A stretch of DNA of 64,000 nt from Chitinophagaceae bacterium UBA4411. Lineage in GTDB: Bacteria; Bacteroidota; Bacteroidia; Chitinophagales; Chitinophagaceae. This document shows, one piece after another, positions 1 to 8,686 of the stretch (the stretch's first letter is position 1; every line of letters begins with the position of its first letter). The notes under the pieces were generated by a model that ran no database searches, was not told the origin of the DNA, and saw only the letters and a list, made by a program, of their open reading frames with translations. The translations under genes were made by a program, and so were the position numbers. The DNA lies in contig DGQP01000001.1 in NCBI GenBank assembly GCA_002400415.1, positions 329,476 to 393,475 on the forward strand, in the 5' to 3' direction.

Positions 1-2712
1 GCCATATACATATTTTGGAACATCGGTGAAATCACCGGGCTTTTGCCAGCGGCGGAGTTGTTTCTGAATTTTATTCAACTGTGGGTTGAAGCCGTCACTC
101 CAGGAAATAAAGCCCCAGTTGTCATATACTAAATTCCCGTACTGGTAATTGAATTGTGCATCCAGGGTGAAGCCTTTGTAATTAAGAGCTGTGGAAAAAC
201 TGCCAAATCCTTTTGGAGATGCACTTCCGATAATGCCCCTTTGCACAGTTGTTACATTGGTGGTTGTCTGGCTTTTGCTGTCATCAGTATACCACAAAGG
301 ATTCCCGGTGGCAGGGTCAACTCCGGCCCATAAGCGGGTATAGATAGACTGGAAATCCTCACCTACCCTGCGGATAAAAGGCAATCCCAGTATATCTGCA
401 TTATTACGAAGTGAAGTGATCTTATTTTTATTCAACGCAATATTGAAGGTAAAATCCCAGGTCAGGTCCTTTGTTCTGACCGGTACCACATTTACCTGGA
501 ACTCTACTCCTTTATTTTCCATAGAACCCACATTGGCAGATACGCTGTTGAAACCAGAAGTTCTTGATAAGGGATCATTAAGGATCAGGTTTTCTGTTTT
601 GCGGATATAATAGTCAGCATTAACAGTCAGCCTTCCATCCCAGACAATCACATCAAGACCCACATTGAAAGGCTTGTTGATCTCCCAGGTCAGGTCAGGA
701 TTTTCCACCTGGTTGGGAGCGCTGCCCGGCTGCTGGTTATAGTTCGCATTGAAAATATAAGTACCCTTCCAGGTGTAGTTACCAATTTCAGCGTTACCAT
801 TGACCCCGTATGATGACCTTACTTTTAATGCGTTGATAAACTTGATTCCCTTCATGAAATTTTCCTGGTCAAGATTCCAGGCACCGCCCACGGACCAGAA
901 GGTTCCGTACTTATTATTAGAACCAAAACGGGATGACCCGTCACGTCTCACACTTCCTGAAAGAGAATATTTGTTTTTATAACTAAGCTGCGCCATGGAA
1001 AGAACAGATACAAAGGCATAATCTGTCCGGGCACCTGAAGCCACACTTGGTGAACTGGGTACCGGAAGGGGTATGGAAGTAGTGGCCGGCACGCCTTCCC
1101 CTCTTGTAGTAATATTATATTGTTTAGACTTTTGAGCTTCGTATCCGACTGTCAGATCTACGCCCAGTTCCTTATTGGCGAGGAAGTCATGTTTATAATT
1201 CAGAAGATTGCTCCAAACCCAGTTGGCCAGCCTGGTATCATAATTGTACATCCTTCCTCCTACTGTGCGTGAATCACCAAAGAAAGGATTGTCATACCGT
1301 TCTTCCTCAATATTGATAAAATCAATACCAAACTTAGTGGTATACTTCAGATCTTTATAGAACTGGTATTCCCCGGTGAAATTGGCAAGAACTTTTACAT
1401 TATTCAGCTGTATCCTGTCATACTCCGCAATAGCTAACGGATTATACAACTGGTTAAAGACTGTATTGCTTATATTCAGTGAGCCATCGGTATTATAGGC
1501 ATTCTGGGAAGGCCTCAGCCAATAAGCTCCTGCCACCGGGTTTCTGAAACCACTGGATTGTGCCGGAGAATTCTGGTGGATATAAGAGCCTGTGGCATTG
1601 ATACCAACAGTCAATTTATCACTGGCTTTATGCTTCAGATTAAATGAACCGGAATAACGGCGGAAATCTGAAGTAATTACAACCGCTTTCTGATCAAAGT
1701 ACCCTGCCGATGTGTAAAAAGTCGTTTTACTATCTCCTCCTGAAAGAGAAACATTGATATTCTGGGTGGTTCCCTGGCGGGTTACATTCTTCACCCAATC
1801 TTCGTTAGCTGTATTATTAAAACCCAGCGTATTCAATGTGGCATCGATCTGCGCCTGTGTGGCACCGGCATTTACAAGACCTTCCCTTGTCAGGGTAAAA
1901 TACTGATCCCTGTCAAGAGGTTTTGCCAGGTCATTAATATAGGCTGTATTACCAAAACCAAATTCGGAATCAACCCTTACCTTGCTTTTACCAGCTTTTC
2001 CTTTTTTAGTTGTAATAAGTATCACACCATTAGCTGCCCTGGAACCATAAATAGAGGCGGAAGCTGCATCTTTTAAAACACTGATGCTCTCAATATCGTT
2101 GGGGTTGATACCGGCCAAAGCGTTTGACGTATTATTCAACCTGGATACATCACCTGAGTTAATAGGAATTCCATCCACCACATATAAAGGTGCAGCACCT
2201 GCAGTAATTGAACCGATACCTCTTATACGTACCTGCTGTATGCCGCCCGGCTGGCCCGTAGGAGAAGTGGACTGCAGACCGGCCACTTTGCCCTGCAACA
2301 TCTGGTCGACAGATGTAAATGGCTTGTTCTCCAGGTCAGCCCCATCCACTTTTGCAATTGCCCCGGTTACTTTTTTCTTGACTTGTGTTCCATAAGCCAC
2401 CACAACCACTTCATCTAATGACCGGCCTTCCTGTTTCAGGCTGCCATTAATCACCGACTGGTTGCCAATAACAATTTCTTCAATTGCTTTTCCTACATAC
2501 GAAAAGACAAGTGTTTTGCTCCTGCTGTCAACAGGAATAGAGAAATTACCCGCAGCATTCGTACTGACGCCTGCCCCCGTCTCTTTAACCGTAACAGAAG
2601 CATTGGCAACCGGGTTGCCATTTTCATCTGTTACCCTGCCTGTAATGACCCGTTGTGCAAAAACCAGCATTACAGACAGCATACATGTTACTGTCAACAA
2701 TAACTTTTTCAT
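1..2712 (-). CDS. SusC/RagA family TonB-linked outer membrane receptor (3' end outside window)
   Basis: Outer-membrane active transporter of the SusC/RagA family, which imports glycans or peptides together with a SusD lipoprotein. 904 codons are open from an ATG at 2712 to the window edge with no stop. The protein starts MKKLLLTVTCMLSVMLVFAQ, a signal peptide. A carboxypeptidase-regulatory-like beta-sandwich follows at about residues 22-95 (GRVTDENGNPVANASV), then the linker VVVVAYGTQVKKKVTGAI at 102-119, which is the family hallmark. The plug follows (DQMLQGKVAGLQ at 136-147; VRIRGIGSI; PLYVVDGIPI at 175-184). The last visible residues (DFTDVPKYVYG) resemble the C-terminal barrel strands of the family, so probably little is missing. 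A SusD partner would be expected further left. It is divergent from a LytS-type kinase. The substrate cannot be inferred. Confidence 0.93.
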   Translation of the reverse strand, partial: MKKLLLTVTCMLSVMLVFAQRVITGRVTDENGNPVANASVTVKETGAGVSTNAAGNFSIPVDSRSKTLVFSYVGKAIEEIVIGNQSVINGSLKQEGRSLDEVVVVAYGTQVKKKVTGAIAKVDGADLENKPFTSVDQMLQGKVAGLQSTSPTGQPGGIQQVRIRGIGSITAGAAPLYVVDGIPINSGDVSRLNNTSNALAGINPNDIESISVLKDAASASIYGSRAANGVILITTKKGKAGKSKVRVDSEFGFGNTAYINDLAKPLDRDQYFTLTREGLVNAGATQAQIDATLNTLGFNNTANEDWVKNVTRQGTTQNINVSLSGGDSKTTFYTSAGYFDQKAVVITSDFRRYSGSFNLKHKASDKLTVGINATGSYIHQNSPAQSSGFRNPVAGAYWLRPSQNAYNTDGSLNISNTVFNQLYNPLAIAEYDRIQLNNVKVLANFTGEYQFYKDLKYTTKFGIDFINIEEERYDNPFFGDSRTVGGRMYNYDTRLANWVWSNLLNYKHDFLANKELGVDLTVGYEAQKSKQYNITTRGEGVPATTSIPLPVPSSPSVASGARTDYAFVSVLSMAQLSYKNKYSLSGSVRRDGSSRFGSNNKYGTFWSVGGAWNLDQENFMKGIKFINALKVRSSYGVNGNAEIGNYTWKGTYIFNANYNQQPGSAPNQVENPDLTWEINKPFNVGLDVIVWDGRLTVNADYYIRKTENLILNDPLSRTSGFNSVSANVGSMENKGVEFQVNVVPVRTKDLTWDFTFNIALNKNKITSLRNNADILGLPFIRRVGEDFQSIYTRLWAGVDPATGNPLWYTDDSKSQTTTNVTTVQRGIIGSASPKGFGSFSTALNYKGFTLDAQFNYQYGNLVYDNWGFISWSDGFNPQLNKIQKQLRRWQKPGDFTDVPKYVYG

Positions 2713-3161
2713 AATCCCAAAGTGTTAGTTAATAATAATGATTTGCCGAAAAAGGCAACAATTTCTGCCAGTATGCTCCCACTAATCAGGTCATTATTAC
2801 TGAAGCATGAAAGCAAATGATTGAAGCGGGAATATGCGGGGTGTATCTTTTAATCGCAAAATCGTCTCGCTATGAACAGCTGTTCGTGTCTCAATCATGA
2901 AATGTGATGGGTGAAGCAGCGTTATGAAAATCTGAAGTATCTATTTGTTTACGGATATATGTAATATATCCACTCCACTAACCGGCATAAAAAATTTCAG
3001 GGAGACCGCTTACCATTTATAAGTGATTTCTTCCGTGAAAAGAATTTTTGCTATTGCTTAACAGCTAAGGCCAATAGTTTTATGCCCGATTCCCGTTATG
3101 TACATGCACATGAGAGAAATCGGATCTGGAACAAGCTGTATTAACCCTAACCGCTGCTGCT
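2713..3161. other. 449-bp divergent intergenic region
   Basis: Region between susC (minus) and the sensor kinase gene (plus). I see no convincing ORF or RNA gene. It should hold both promoters. On the plus strand TAGTTTTA at about 3074 matches seven of eight positions of the Bacteroidota -7 box. No exact box was found for the susC side. Its length leaves room for regulator sites or a leader RNA. Confidence 0.4.
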
Positions 3162-4169
3162 ATGATCAAGGATGCTCATTTGCGTATAGTATTTATCCCC
3201 CTGCTGGGTACAGGTCTTCCGTTTATTTCGGGGCTTATCACCTATGACTTATATACAACTCCCCAACTTGTATTTGCCAACCTGTTTTTTATTCTGACCT
3301 CCTGGACGATATGGACAGGCAGTAACTGGACACATGGAAAATTGAGGACTTTGTTTGCCGTTTATTCCAACCCGTTTCAGAAGATAGCAATGGTTTGTTT
3401 TGCAGAAGGCCTCTATGGTGCATGTATCGGGGGTATATCGGCCTTTATATGGCTGAAATTTTCCAAAGAGCTTTTTCACTGGAATGCGTTCGGAAAGTTT
3501 ATTATCCTCTGTATTCTTGCCGTTATTGTCTTTACACTCGTATATGAAATACTTTTTTTAAGTAAGGAACGGGAACTTGATACTAAAATCGTGCAGCAAC
3601 TGGACCAGGAACGTTCACAGGCAGAGTTACAGGCCCTCACCAACGAAATGGATCCGCACTTCATCTTTAACTCCCTGAACACCCTGAACTATCTTATTGT
3701 TAACAATCCCAAAGAGGCACATCGGTTCAATAACAAACTGGCGCAGGTTTATAAATATTTTCTGATCAACCGGAACAAAGAACTTATTTCCTTAGAAGAA
3801 GAACTGGAATTTATTGAAAGCTATTATTTCCTGTTGCAGATACGACATGACAATAAATTATCACTGGTATCTGACCTTGGGGAGAATTATGCCACGGTAA
3901 TGATCCCTCCCTGCGCCTTACAAATACTGCTGGAGAATGCGATCAAGCATAATGAATTCACTGATACCAGCCCCCTCCATATAAAGATCATTATGAATGG
4001 CCAGTATCTTAAGGTCAGTAACAATGTAAAACCAAAGCCTTATTCTGTGACCTCCACCGGCATCGGGCTCAAAAACCTGAGTTCCCGTTATAAAATAATC
4101 TGCCGGAAGGATATTGTTATTGAAAATACCCGTGAAAGCTATACTGTTAAATTACCCCTTATCAGATAA
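3162..4169 (+). CDS. LytS/YehU-type sensor histidine kinase
   Basis: Membrane sensor kinase of the His_kinase (PF06580) family. The N-terminal 130 residues contain about four hydrophobic segments (roughly 10-25, 38-52, 78-98, 111-132) and no large periplasmic domain. A short coiled linker (ERELDTKIVQQLDQERSQAEL) leads to the phospho-acceptor motif NEMDPHFIFNSLN, with the histidine at residue 166. The ATP-binding N box reads LLENAIKHNE, and the glycine motif is GIGLKNLSSRY. It is 335 residues long, normal for the family. Its stop is 16 bp before the LytTR regulator start, so the two are a cognate operon. It lies divergent from susC, which makes control of that transporter a reasonable inference. 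Confidence 0.92.
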   Translation: MIKDAHLRIVFIPLLGTGLPFISGLITYDLYTTPQLVFANLFFILTSWTIWTGSNWTHGKLRTLFAVYSNPFQKIAMVCFAEGLYGACIGGISAFIWLKFSKELFHWNAFGKFIILCILAVIVFTLVYEILFLSKERELDTKIVQQLDQERSQAELQALTNEMDPHFIFNSLNTLNYLIVNNPKEAHRFNNKLAQVYKYFLINRNKELISLEEELEFIESYYFLLQIRHDNKLSLVSDLGENYATVMIPPCALQILLENAIKHNEFTDTSPLHIKIIMNGQYLKVSNNVKPKPYSVTSTGIGLKNLSSRYKIICRKDIVIENTRESYTVKLPLIR

Positions 4170-4185
4170 CCCTAAACCATTTGCC

Positions 4186-4944
4186 ATGTTAAACGCTATT
4201 ATCATTGAAGATGAAAAGCCAGCTCTTGAAAATTTAGTAAGTACGATCCATGCAGTTGCTACCGATGTACAAATCATTGCCACACTCGGCAGTGTTAAAC
4301 AAAGCATCGATTACCTCTCTTCCAACCCGGGAGCTGATCTTATTTTCAGCGATGTACAGTTGGGCGACGGCCTGTCGTTTGATATTTTCGGCCATTCCGG
4401 GAGCCGCACTCCTGTTATTTTTATAACAGGCTATGATGAATTTATGCTGAATGCGTTTGAGTATAACGGTATTGATTACCTGCTGAAACCGGTGGATAAA
4501 GAAGGCCTCCGTAAGGCATTGGCCAAATACAGGATGCTGGAAAAACACTTTTCTGGTCAGCACTCCCTGAATAACCTGCTGAATTATATCGGCAATCACA
4601 AGAAGAAAAGGCTTGTTGTGAAAAAAGGGATGGAGAATATTGCCCTTCGTTTGGAAGATATTGTTCTTTTTTATACAGAAAATAAGATTGTCTATGTAAT
4701 TGACCGCTTTGGCAAAAAATACCTGGCCGACCGGAATCTTGGTGAACTGGAACAATCCCTGGATGATACAATATTTTTCCGGGCTAACCGGCAATATATT
4801 ATCAATATTAATTTTATCAAGGGTTTTAAATCGTATGAGAAAGTAAAGCTTCTGGTGGATCTCACACTGCCGGAACTAAATCACTGTATCATCGTGAGCC
4901 AGGAAACAGCTCCCCAGTTCCGTGACTGGATGTATAATGCCTAA
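4186..4944 (+). CDS. LytTR-family response regulator
   Basis: DNA-binding response regulator partnered with the preceding kinase. The receiver domain spans residues 1-115, with acidic residues at IIEDE (8-10), phospho-acceptor Asp56 in LIFSDVQLG, and Lys101 in YLLKPVD. A LytTR domain covers about 145-245 (GMENIALRLEDIVLFYTENK; FFRANRQYIININFIKGF). I place the start at the ATG at 4186, 16 bp after the kinase stop. The frame is open upstream to 4114 but the extra residues overlap the kinase and do not resemble a receiver. The resulting 252 residues are typical. Expected to bind direct repeats upstream of target genes. Confidence 0.92.
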   Translation: MLNAIIIEDEKPALENLVSTIHAVATDVQIIATLGSVKQSIDYLSSNPGADLIFSDVQLGDGLSFDIFGHSGSRTPVIFITGYDEFMLNAFEYNGIDYLLKPVDKEGLRKALAKYRMLEKHFSGQHSLNNLLNYIGNHKKKRLVVKKGMENIALRLEDIVLFYTENKIVYVIDRFGKKYLADRNLGELEQSLDDTIFFRANRQYIININFIKGFKSYEKVKLLVDLTLPELNHCIIVSQETAPQFRDWMYNA

Positions 4945-4977
4945 AGAATCTGAAGTCGGAAGCAGGAAGCCGGAAGG

Positions 4978-5009
4978 AGTGTAAAAAAGATCATTTCTTA
5001 CACTATTTT
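4978..5009. terminator. Possible bidirectional terminator
   Basis: A seven-base inverted repeat AGTGTAA (4978-4984) / TTACACT (4998-5004) followed by ATTTT lies between the convergent regulator and LuxE-like genes. The stem is AT-rich and weak. Just before it, 4951-4977 is a purine-rich run of GGAAG-type direct repeats. Confidence 0.4.
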
Positions 5010-5019
5010 AAAGCCTGAA

Positions 5020-6015
5020 TTACAAAGTAAGAAGGCTGCAGCCACGCAAATCGCTGTTATCGAGCCGGCCGAGTATTTCAAAACTTCCGTTGGGATATAA
5101 ACGCCCTGCGTCGTCAGTAGCAATAAAACTACAGGAGTGAATATTGGCGAGGTCAATGACATTGATAGCACCCGTTACAGGCACGTTACCAGCATTGCTG
5201 CGGACAGATAAAGGATCTTCTTCATCCCGTACCAGTATTTTCATCCAGGGCGGGGTATTGAACAATCCATTACCTTTTGAATAGGCCTGGGATAACAATT
5301 CAGTCATGCCATATTCTGAATGAACAACCTGAATACGAAAAGCCTGCTTTAAAATATCATGCACTTCTGCCCTGATCATTTCCTTTCTTCTGCCTTTCAT
5401 ACCACCAGTCTCCATAATAGTGGTGTACCGCAACTGCGCAGGAAATTTTTCAGCAAAATCCAGTAATGCAAAAGTGACCCCGATAAGTAACACGGGTTGC
5501 TGCCGGCTTTCCAGTTGCTGTAACACCGTAACCAGTTTTTCATACTCATCCAGGTAGAAGCCGCTTTCCGGATGATTACTTTGTTTCACAAGCTCATTGA
5601 CCATGTATACCAGCGATGAACCGCTTCTCTCCAGGTAAGAAGGTAGTAACCCAATAATGCAAAACTCCTTTGCAGCGTCATAAAAAAATTCAAACCCTTT
5701 GATAAAACTTTCTTTATAAAGAGATGCATCGTTTACATAATGCCGGCTGTTAACAGTAGTGGTGGTGCCGCTGCTTTCGAAAACCACTTCCGGTTTAAAA
5801 TTGCCAGACATTATGGTATGGGATTTAAAGAACCGGATCGGTAAAAAAGGAATTTGCTCAATTTGACGGATACCGGCGGGATCCGCAGACAGCGCATCCA
5901 CGTAGCTTTTGTAAACCGGGTTAACCTTGTATTGGTGCCGGAAAATTTCCAGAGAAAGGGTTTCAAAACCCTGTTCATCAATACTGAAAATTTTATGATT
6001 CCATTGTTCCGGCAT
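5020..6015 (-). CDS. LuxE/acyl-protein synthetase-like acyl-activating enzyme
   Basis: Member of the LuxE (PF04443) branch of adenylate-forming enzymes, which activate carboxylic acids as acyl-adenylates and pass the acyl group to a thiol. The phosphate-binding motif SSGTT is at residues 81-85 and the adenylate motif YGMTEL at 235-240. The C-terminal part (ATDDAGRLYPNGSFEILGR) matches the conserved end of the family. 331 residues, close to LuxE length and lacking the full C-terminal lid of longer ANL enzymes. No LuxC/LuxD-like reductase or transferase is nearby, so this is not a bioluminescence operon. Single gene, divergent from a small lipoprotein gene. The acyl substrate is unknown. Confidence 0.8.
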   Translation of the reverse strand: MPEQWNHKIFSIDEQGFETLSLEIFRHQYKVNPVYKSYVDALSADPAGIRQIEQIPFLPIRFFKSHTIMSGNFKPEVVFESSGTTTTVNSRHYVNDASLYKESFIKGFEFFYDAAKEFCIIGLLPSYLERSGSSLVYMVNELVKQSNHPESGFYLDEYEKLVTVLQQLESRQQPVLLIGVTFALLDFAEKFPAQLRYTTIMETGGMKGRRKEMIRAEVHDILKQAFRIQVVHSEYGMTELLSQAYSKGNGLFNTPPWMKILVRDEEDPLSVRSNAGNVPVTGAINVIDLANIHSCSFIATDDAGRLYPNGSFEILGRLDNSDLRGCSLLTL

Positions 6016-6040
6016 GGTCTGTGTGTGGGTGTAAAAAGCT

Positions 6041-6048
6041 TATATTTG
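6041..6048 (+). promoter_or_regulatory. -7 promoter box for the 6068 lipoprotein gene
   Basis: TATATTTG is an exact match to the Bacteroidota TAnnTTTG box, 19 bp before the ATG at 6068. No strong -33 TTTG was confirmed. Confidence 0.5.
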
Positions 6049-6067
6049 TTAAACCTCAATTCCTGAT

Positions 6068-6529
6068 ATGAAAGCAAAAATAGTTTTACTGTGCCTGATT
6101 ATTGCAGGCATTTTTATGGCCTGCAATAAAGATAAGTTTACCACTACTCCCCAGATTAAAATAAAATCCGTATCACCTGAAACAGTTGGCCAGGGAAACG
6201 TTATCGAAGTAAGGGGAAAATTCACCGACGAAGAGGGCGACCTGGATTCTGTTTTTGTAGTTTATAAATGGTACGATGGGGCCACAGCGGCTATTGTCTT
6301 TGATACAATAAAATACAGCGTGGATATTCTTGGTTTACCTAAAAACACAAGAGAAGGAGACCTGTTGCTGACGTTTGCCTATGGTATCCAGATAGATGGA
6401 GTAACCCAGCTTACACCAACACCCAGTATCAGGGATACTTCTGCCACTTTCGGAATTGTTTTAAAAGATAAGGAAGCAAACAGGAGTAACTATGCAGAAT
6501 CACCAAAACTGCGATTGATAAAATTCTAA
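6068..6529 (+). CDS. Small predicted lipoprotein of unknown function
   Basis: 153 residues. The N-terminus MKAKIVLLCLIIAGIFMACN is a type II signal peptide with a lipobox ending at Cys19, so the mature protein should be lipid-anchored and probably exported to the outer membrane or periplasm. The mature part begins with charged residues and contains a segment (IKIKSVSPETVGQGNVIEVRG) like a beta-sandwich strand pattern, with an acidic DEEGDLDSVFV loop. No enzymatic motif is visible. An exact -7 box lies upstream. It ends 5 bp before the next frame, suggesting co-transcription with the membrane protein. Confidence 0.8.
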   Translation: MKAKIVLLCLIIAGIFMACNKDKFTTTPQIKIKSVSPETVGQGNVIEVRGKFTDEEGDLDSVFVVYKWYDGATAAIVFDTIKYSVDILGLPKNTREGDLLLTFAYGIQIDGVTQLTPTPSIRDTSATFGIVLKDKEANRSNYAESPKLRLIKF

Positions 6530-6534
6530 CCATT

Positions 6535-7374
6535 TTGCCAGGAAATACAGGCCGGTTTTTTGTATACAGCAACCTTTTTATTGCTGTGTGCGCCGTGCTG
6601 ATGGTCCATCAAACCAATCGGCTCCTCCTGCATAATTTCCGCGATACGCATTTGGCTGTCTTTGTTTTTTTTGCCACTCTCTGCAGCTATAGTTTTCACT
6701 GGTACCTGACTTCTTCCTCGGTATTACCTTCTCCCCGGATTATATGGCTTAAAAAAAACCATTCCGTTCATCTTCTTTTGTTTTTTGCTGGCCTTACAGG
6801 GGCTGTTATTTTCTTTTTTTTCCTGCTGCCCTGGTGGCCCTGGTTGCTGGTATCCGTTTTTATAACCTTCCTTTATTCTGCGCCGAAGATACCTCACCGG
6901 TATTTCAGGGCTTTGCGAAAAGTGGCGATCGGTAAAACTATTTTCCTGGCCCTGGTATGGATGTATGTTACTACCATATTGCCCATTGTGGTATCGGGGG
7001 CGACCCTGACCGGCGATTTTTTTCTTTTTATGACCAGCCGCTTTTTTTTAATCTATGCAATCTGCATTTTATTTGATCTGCGGGACCGGGAAGATGATAA
7101 GGCGGCAGGTATCCGGAGCCTGATTACCTATCTTAACGAGACTGAAATCAGCAATCTTTTTATTATCTCGCTGGTACTATTTTGTGCATCCACATTATGG
7201 ATGCTGGACTATAATCACAAAACGGCTGATATCGTACTCCTGCTTATTCCCGGTTTCATTACCGCTGCCCTGTTCCGGTATGCCAGCCGTCATTTTTCAG
7301 ACATGCTCTACTACTTTGTATTGGACGGACTCATGGCTCTTTCTGCCCTGCTGATGATGATACCCGGCATTTGA
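6535..7374 (+). CDS. UbiA-like polytopic membrane protein
   Basis: About 279 residues with seven to nine hydrophobic segments. The cytosolic motif FDLRDREDDKAAGIRSL resembles the second Asp-rich motif of UbiA-superfamily prenyltransferases. The first Asp-rich motif is not clear (only HQTNRLLLHN near residue 27), so catalytic activity is uncertain. The start is uncertain too: TTG at 6535, 5 bp after the lipoprotein stop, is the first possible codon, and there is no in-frame ATG upstream. The first internal Met is near residue 23, after a hydrophobic stretch, so starting there would lose the first membrane segment. Probably translated together with the lipoprotein. Alternative: a non-catalytic UbiA relative. 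Confidence 0.7.
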   Translation: MPGNTGRFFVYSNLFIAVCAVLMVHQTNRLLLHNFRDTHLAVFVFFATLCSYSFHWYLTSSSVLPSPRIIWLKKNHSVHLLLFFAGLTGAVIFFFFLLPWWPWLLVSVFITFLYSAPKIPHRYFRALRKVAIGKTIFLALVWMYVTTILPIVVSGATLTGDFFLFMTSRFFLIYAICILFDLRDREDDKAAGIRSLITYLNETEISNLFIISLVLFCASTLWMLDYNHKTADIVLLLIPGFITAALFRYASRHFSDMLYYFVLDGLMALSALLMMIPGI

Positions 7375-7375
7375 C

Positions 7376-7383
7376 TATTTTTG
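7376..7383 (+). promoter_or_regulatory. -7 promoter box for the M42 peptidase gene
   Basis: TATTTTTG exactly matches TAnnTTTG, 20 bp before the ATG at 7404 and just after the preceding stop. It would give a leader of about 10-15 nt. Confidence 0.5.
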
Positions 7384-7403
7384 CCAGAATTTAATACCCC
7401 TGT

Positions 7404-8507
7404 ATGGCAAAAGCAGTAAAGTCAAAAAAAACGATCCTCACTGATCATTCATCTGCGTTTTTACGAAACTATATCAATAATGCTTCCCCGGTGGGATTCG
7501 AAACCTGGGGACAAAAACTCTGGATCGAATACCTGAAACCATATGTAGATACCTATTATGTCGATCCATACGGAACAGCGGTGGGCGTCATCAATCCTGA
7601 TCATACTTTCAAGGTAGTGATCGAGGCCCATGCCGATGAGATCAGCTGGTTTGTGAATTATGTAACCGCTGAAGGATTGATCTACCTGAAAAGGAATGGT
7701 GGTGTGGATCACCAGACAGCCCCGGCCTCCCGGGTTTTCATCCATGGCAAAAAGGGGCCGGTAAAAGCAGTATTCGGATGGCCTGCTATACACACAAGAC
7801 TTGGATCGGATAAAGAAACACAGCCGAAAACTGATAATCTCTGGCTCGATTGCGGTGCCAGAAACCGGAAAGAAGTGGAAGCCCTGGGTATTCATATCGG
7901 TGCCGTTGTTACTTACCAGGATGGCTATGATGAACTGGCAAACGGGAACCTTATTGGCCGTGCATTTGATAACCGTATCGGCGGCTTTATGATTGCCGAA
8001 GTAGCCAGGCTGCTAAAAGAAAATAAAAAAAAGTTGCCTTTCGGTCTGTATATAGTAAATGCTGTGCAGGAAGAAATAGGTCTTCGCGGTGCGGAGATGA
8101 TTGCCCGCCGCATCAAACCGGATGTGGCAATAGTAACGGATGTGACACATGATACCACCACGCCGATGATCAACAAGAATATTGAAGGGGATGTAAGCAC
8201 CGGTAAAGGGCCATCGCTTTCTTATGCCCCGGCTGTTCATAATAAACTGCTGGCTGTGGTTGAAAAAGTAGCTGCTGATAAAAAAATACCTGTTCAGTGG
8301 CGGGCATTAAGCCGCAGCACCGGCACTGATACAGATTCTTTTGCCTATTCTAATGATGGCTGTCCTTCAGTACTGATATCAATCCCGTTACGCTATATGC
8401 ATACAACGGTGGAAATGCTGCACAAAGATGATATCGAAAACACCATCAAACTGATGTATGAAACTTTACTGACCTTGTCACCTGAAACCAACCTGAGTTA
8501 TCTCTGA
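7404..8507 (+). CDS. M42-family metallo-aminopeptidase
   Basis: Cytosolic di-metal aminopeptidase of the M42 (PepA/FrvX/TET-like) family, releasing N-terminal residues from peptides. All expected ligands and catalytic residues are visible: His76 and Asp78 in EAHADEI, bridging Asp189 in AFDNRIGG, catalytic Glu223 and metal-binding Glu224 in VQEEIGLRGA, Asp246 in VTDVTHD, and His333 in LRYMHTTVE. 367 residues, within the family range. No signal peptide. Its stop overlaps the start of the 59-residue membrane protein (TGATG at 8505-8509), implying translational coupling although a functional link is not obvious. Confidence 0.93.
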   Translation: MAKAVKSKKTILTDHSSAFLRNYINNASPVGFETWGQKLWIEYLKPYVDTYYVDPYGTAVGVINPDHTFKVVIEAHADEISWFVNYVTAEGLIYLKRNGGVDHQTAPASRVFIHGKKGPVKAVFGWPAIHTRLGSDKETQPKTDNLWLDCGARNRKEVEALGIHIGAVVTYQDGYDELANGNLIGRAFDNRIGGFMIAEVARLLKENKKKLPFGLYIVNAVQEEIGLRGAEMIARRIKPDVAIVTDVTHDTTTPMINKNIEGDVSTGKGPSLSYAPAVHNKLLAVVEKVAADKKIPVQWRALSRSTGTDTDSFAYSNDGCPSVLISIPLRYMHTTVEMLHKDDIENTIKLMYETLLTLSPETNLSYL

Positions 8508-8686
8508 TGCTGCATAATCTTCTTTATATTGACCCCGGAAGCGGCAGTTATTTTATACAGGTAATTGTTGCTGCATTATTAGGTGCTGCTTTCTGGATCA
8601 AAATGTCATGGCAGCGTATCCGGGCCTTCTTTTCCGGGAATAAATTGAAGCCGGAAGATAAAAAGGATAAAGAAAAAACAGTTTAA
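8507..8686 (+). CDS. 59-residue membrane protein with YIDPGSGS motif
   Basis: Short gene starting ATG at 8507, overlapping the M42 stop by one base, and ending TAA at 8684-8686. It reads MLHNLLYIDPGSGSYFIQVI and continues with one transmembrane helix (VIVAALLGAAFWI), then a basic, lysine-rich cytosolic tail. Small proteins with an YIDPGxGS N-terminus recur next to sulfatase/AlkP and polysaccharide genes in Bacteroidota, as far as I recall. Here the neighbouring loci are a TagF-like transferase and, 4.7 kb on, an AlkP protein. Its stop overlaps the convergent TagF-like stop (8683-8685). Function unknown; an accessory role in surface polymer export is only inference. Confidence 0.72.
   Translation: MLHNLLYIDPGSGSYFIQVIVAALLGAAFWIKMSWQRIRAFFSGNKLKPEDKKDKEKTV

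Noticed and set aside
4234..4794. 186-codon minus-strand frame opposite the LytTR regulator
   Set aside because: Shadow of the receiver/LytTR coding sequence.
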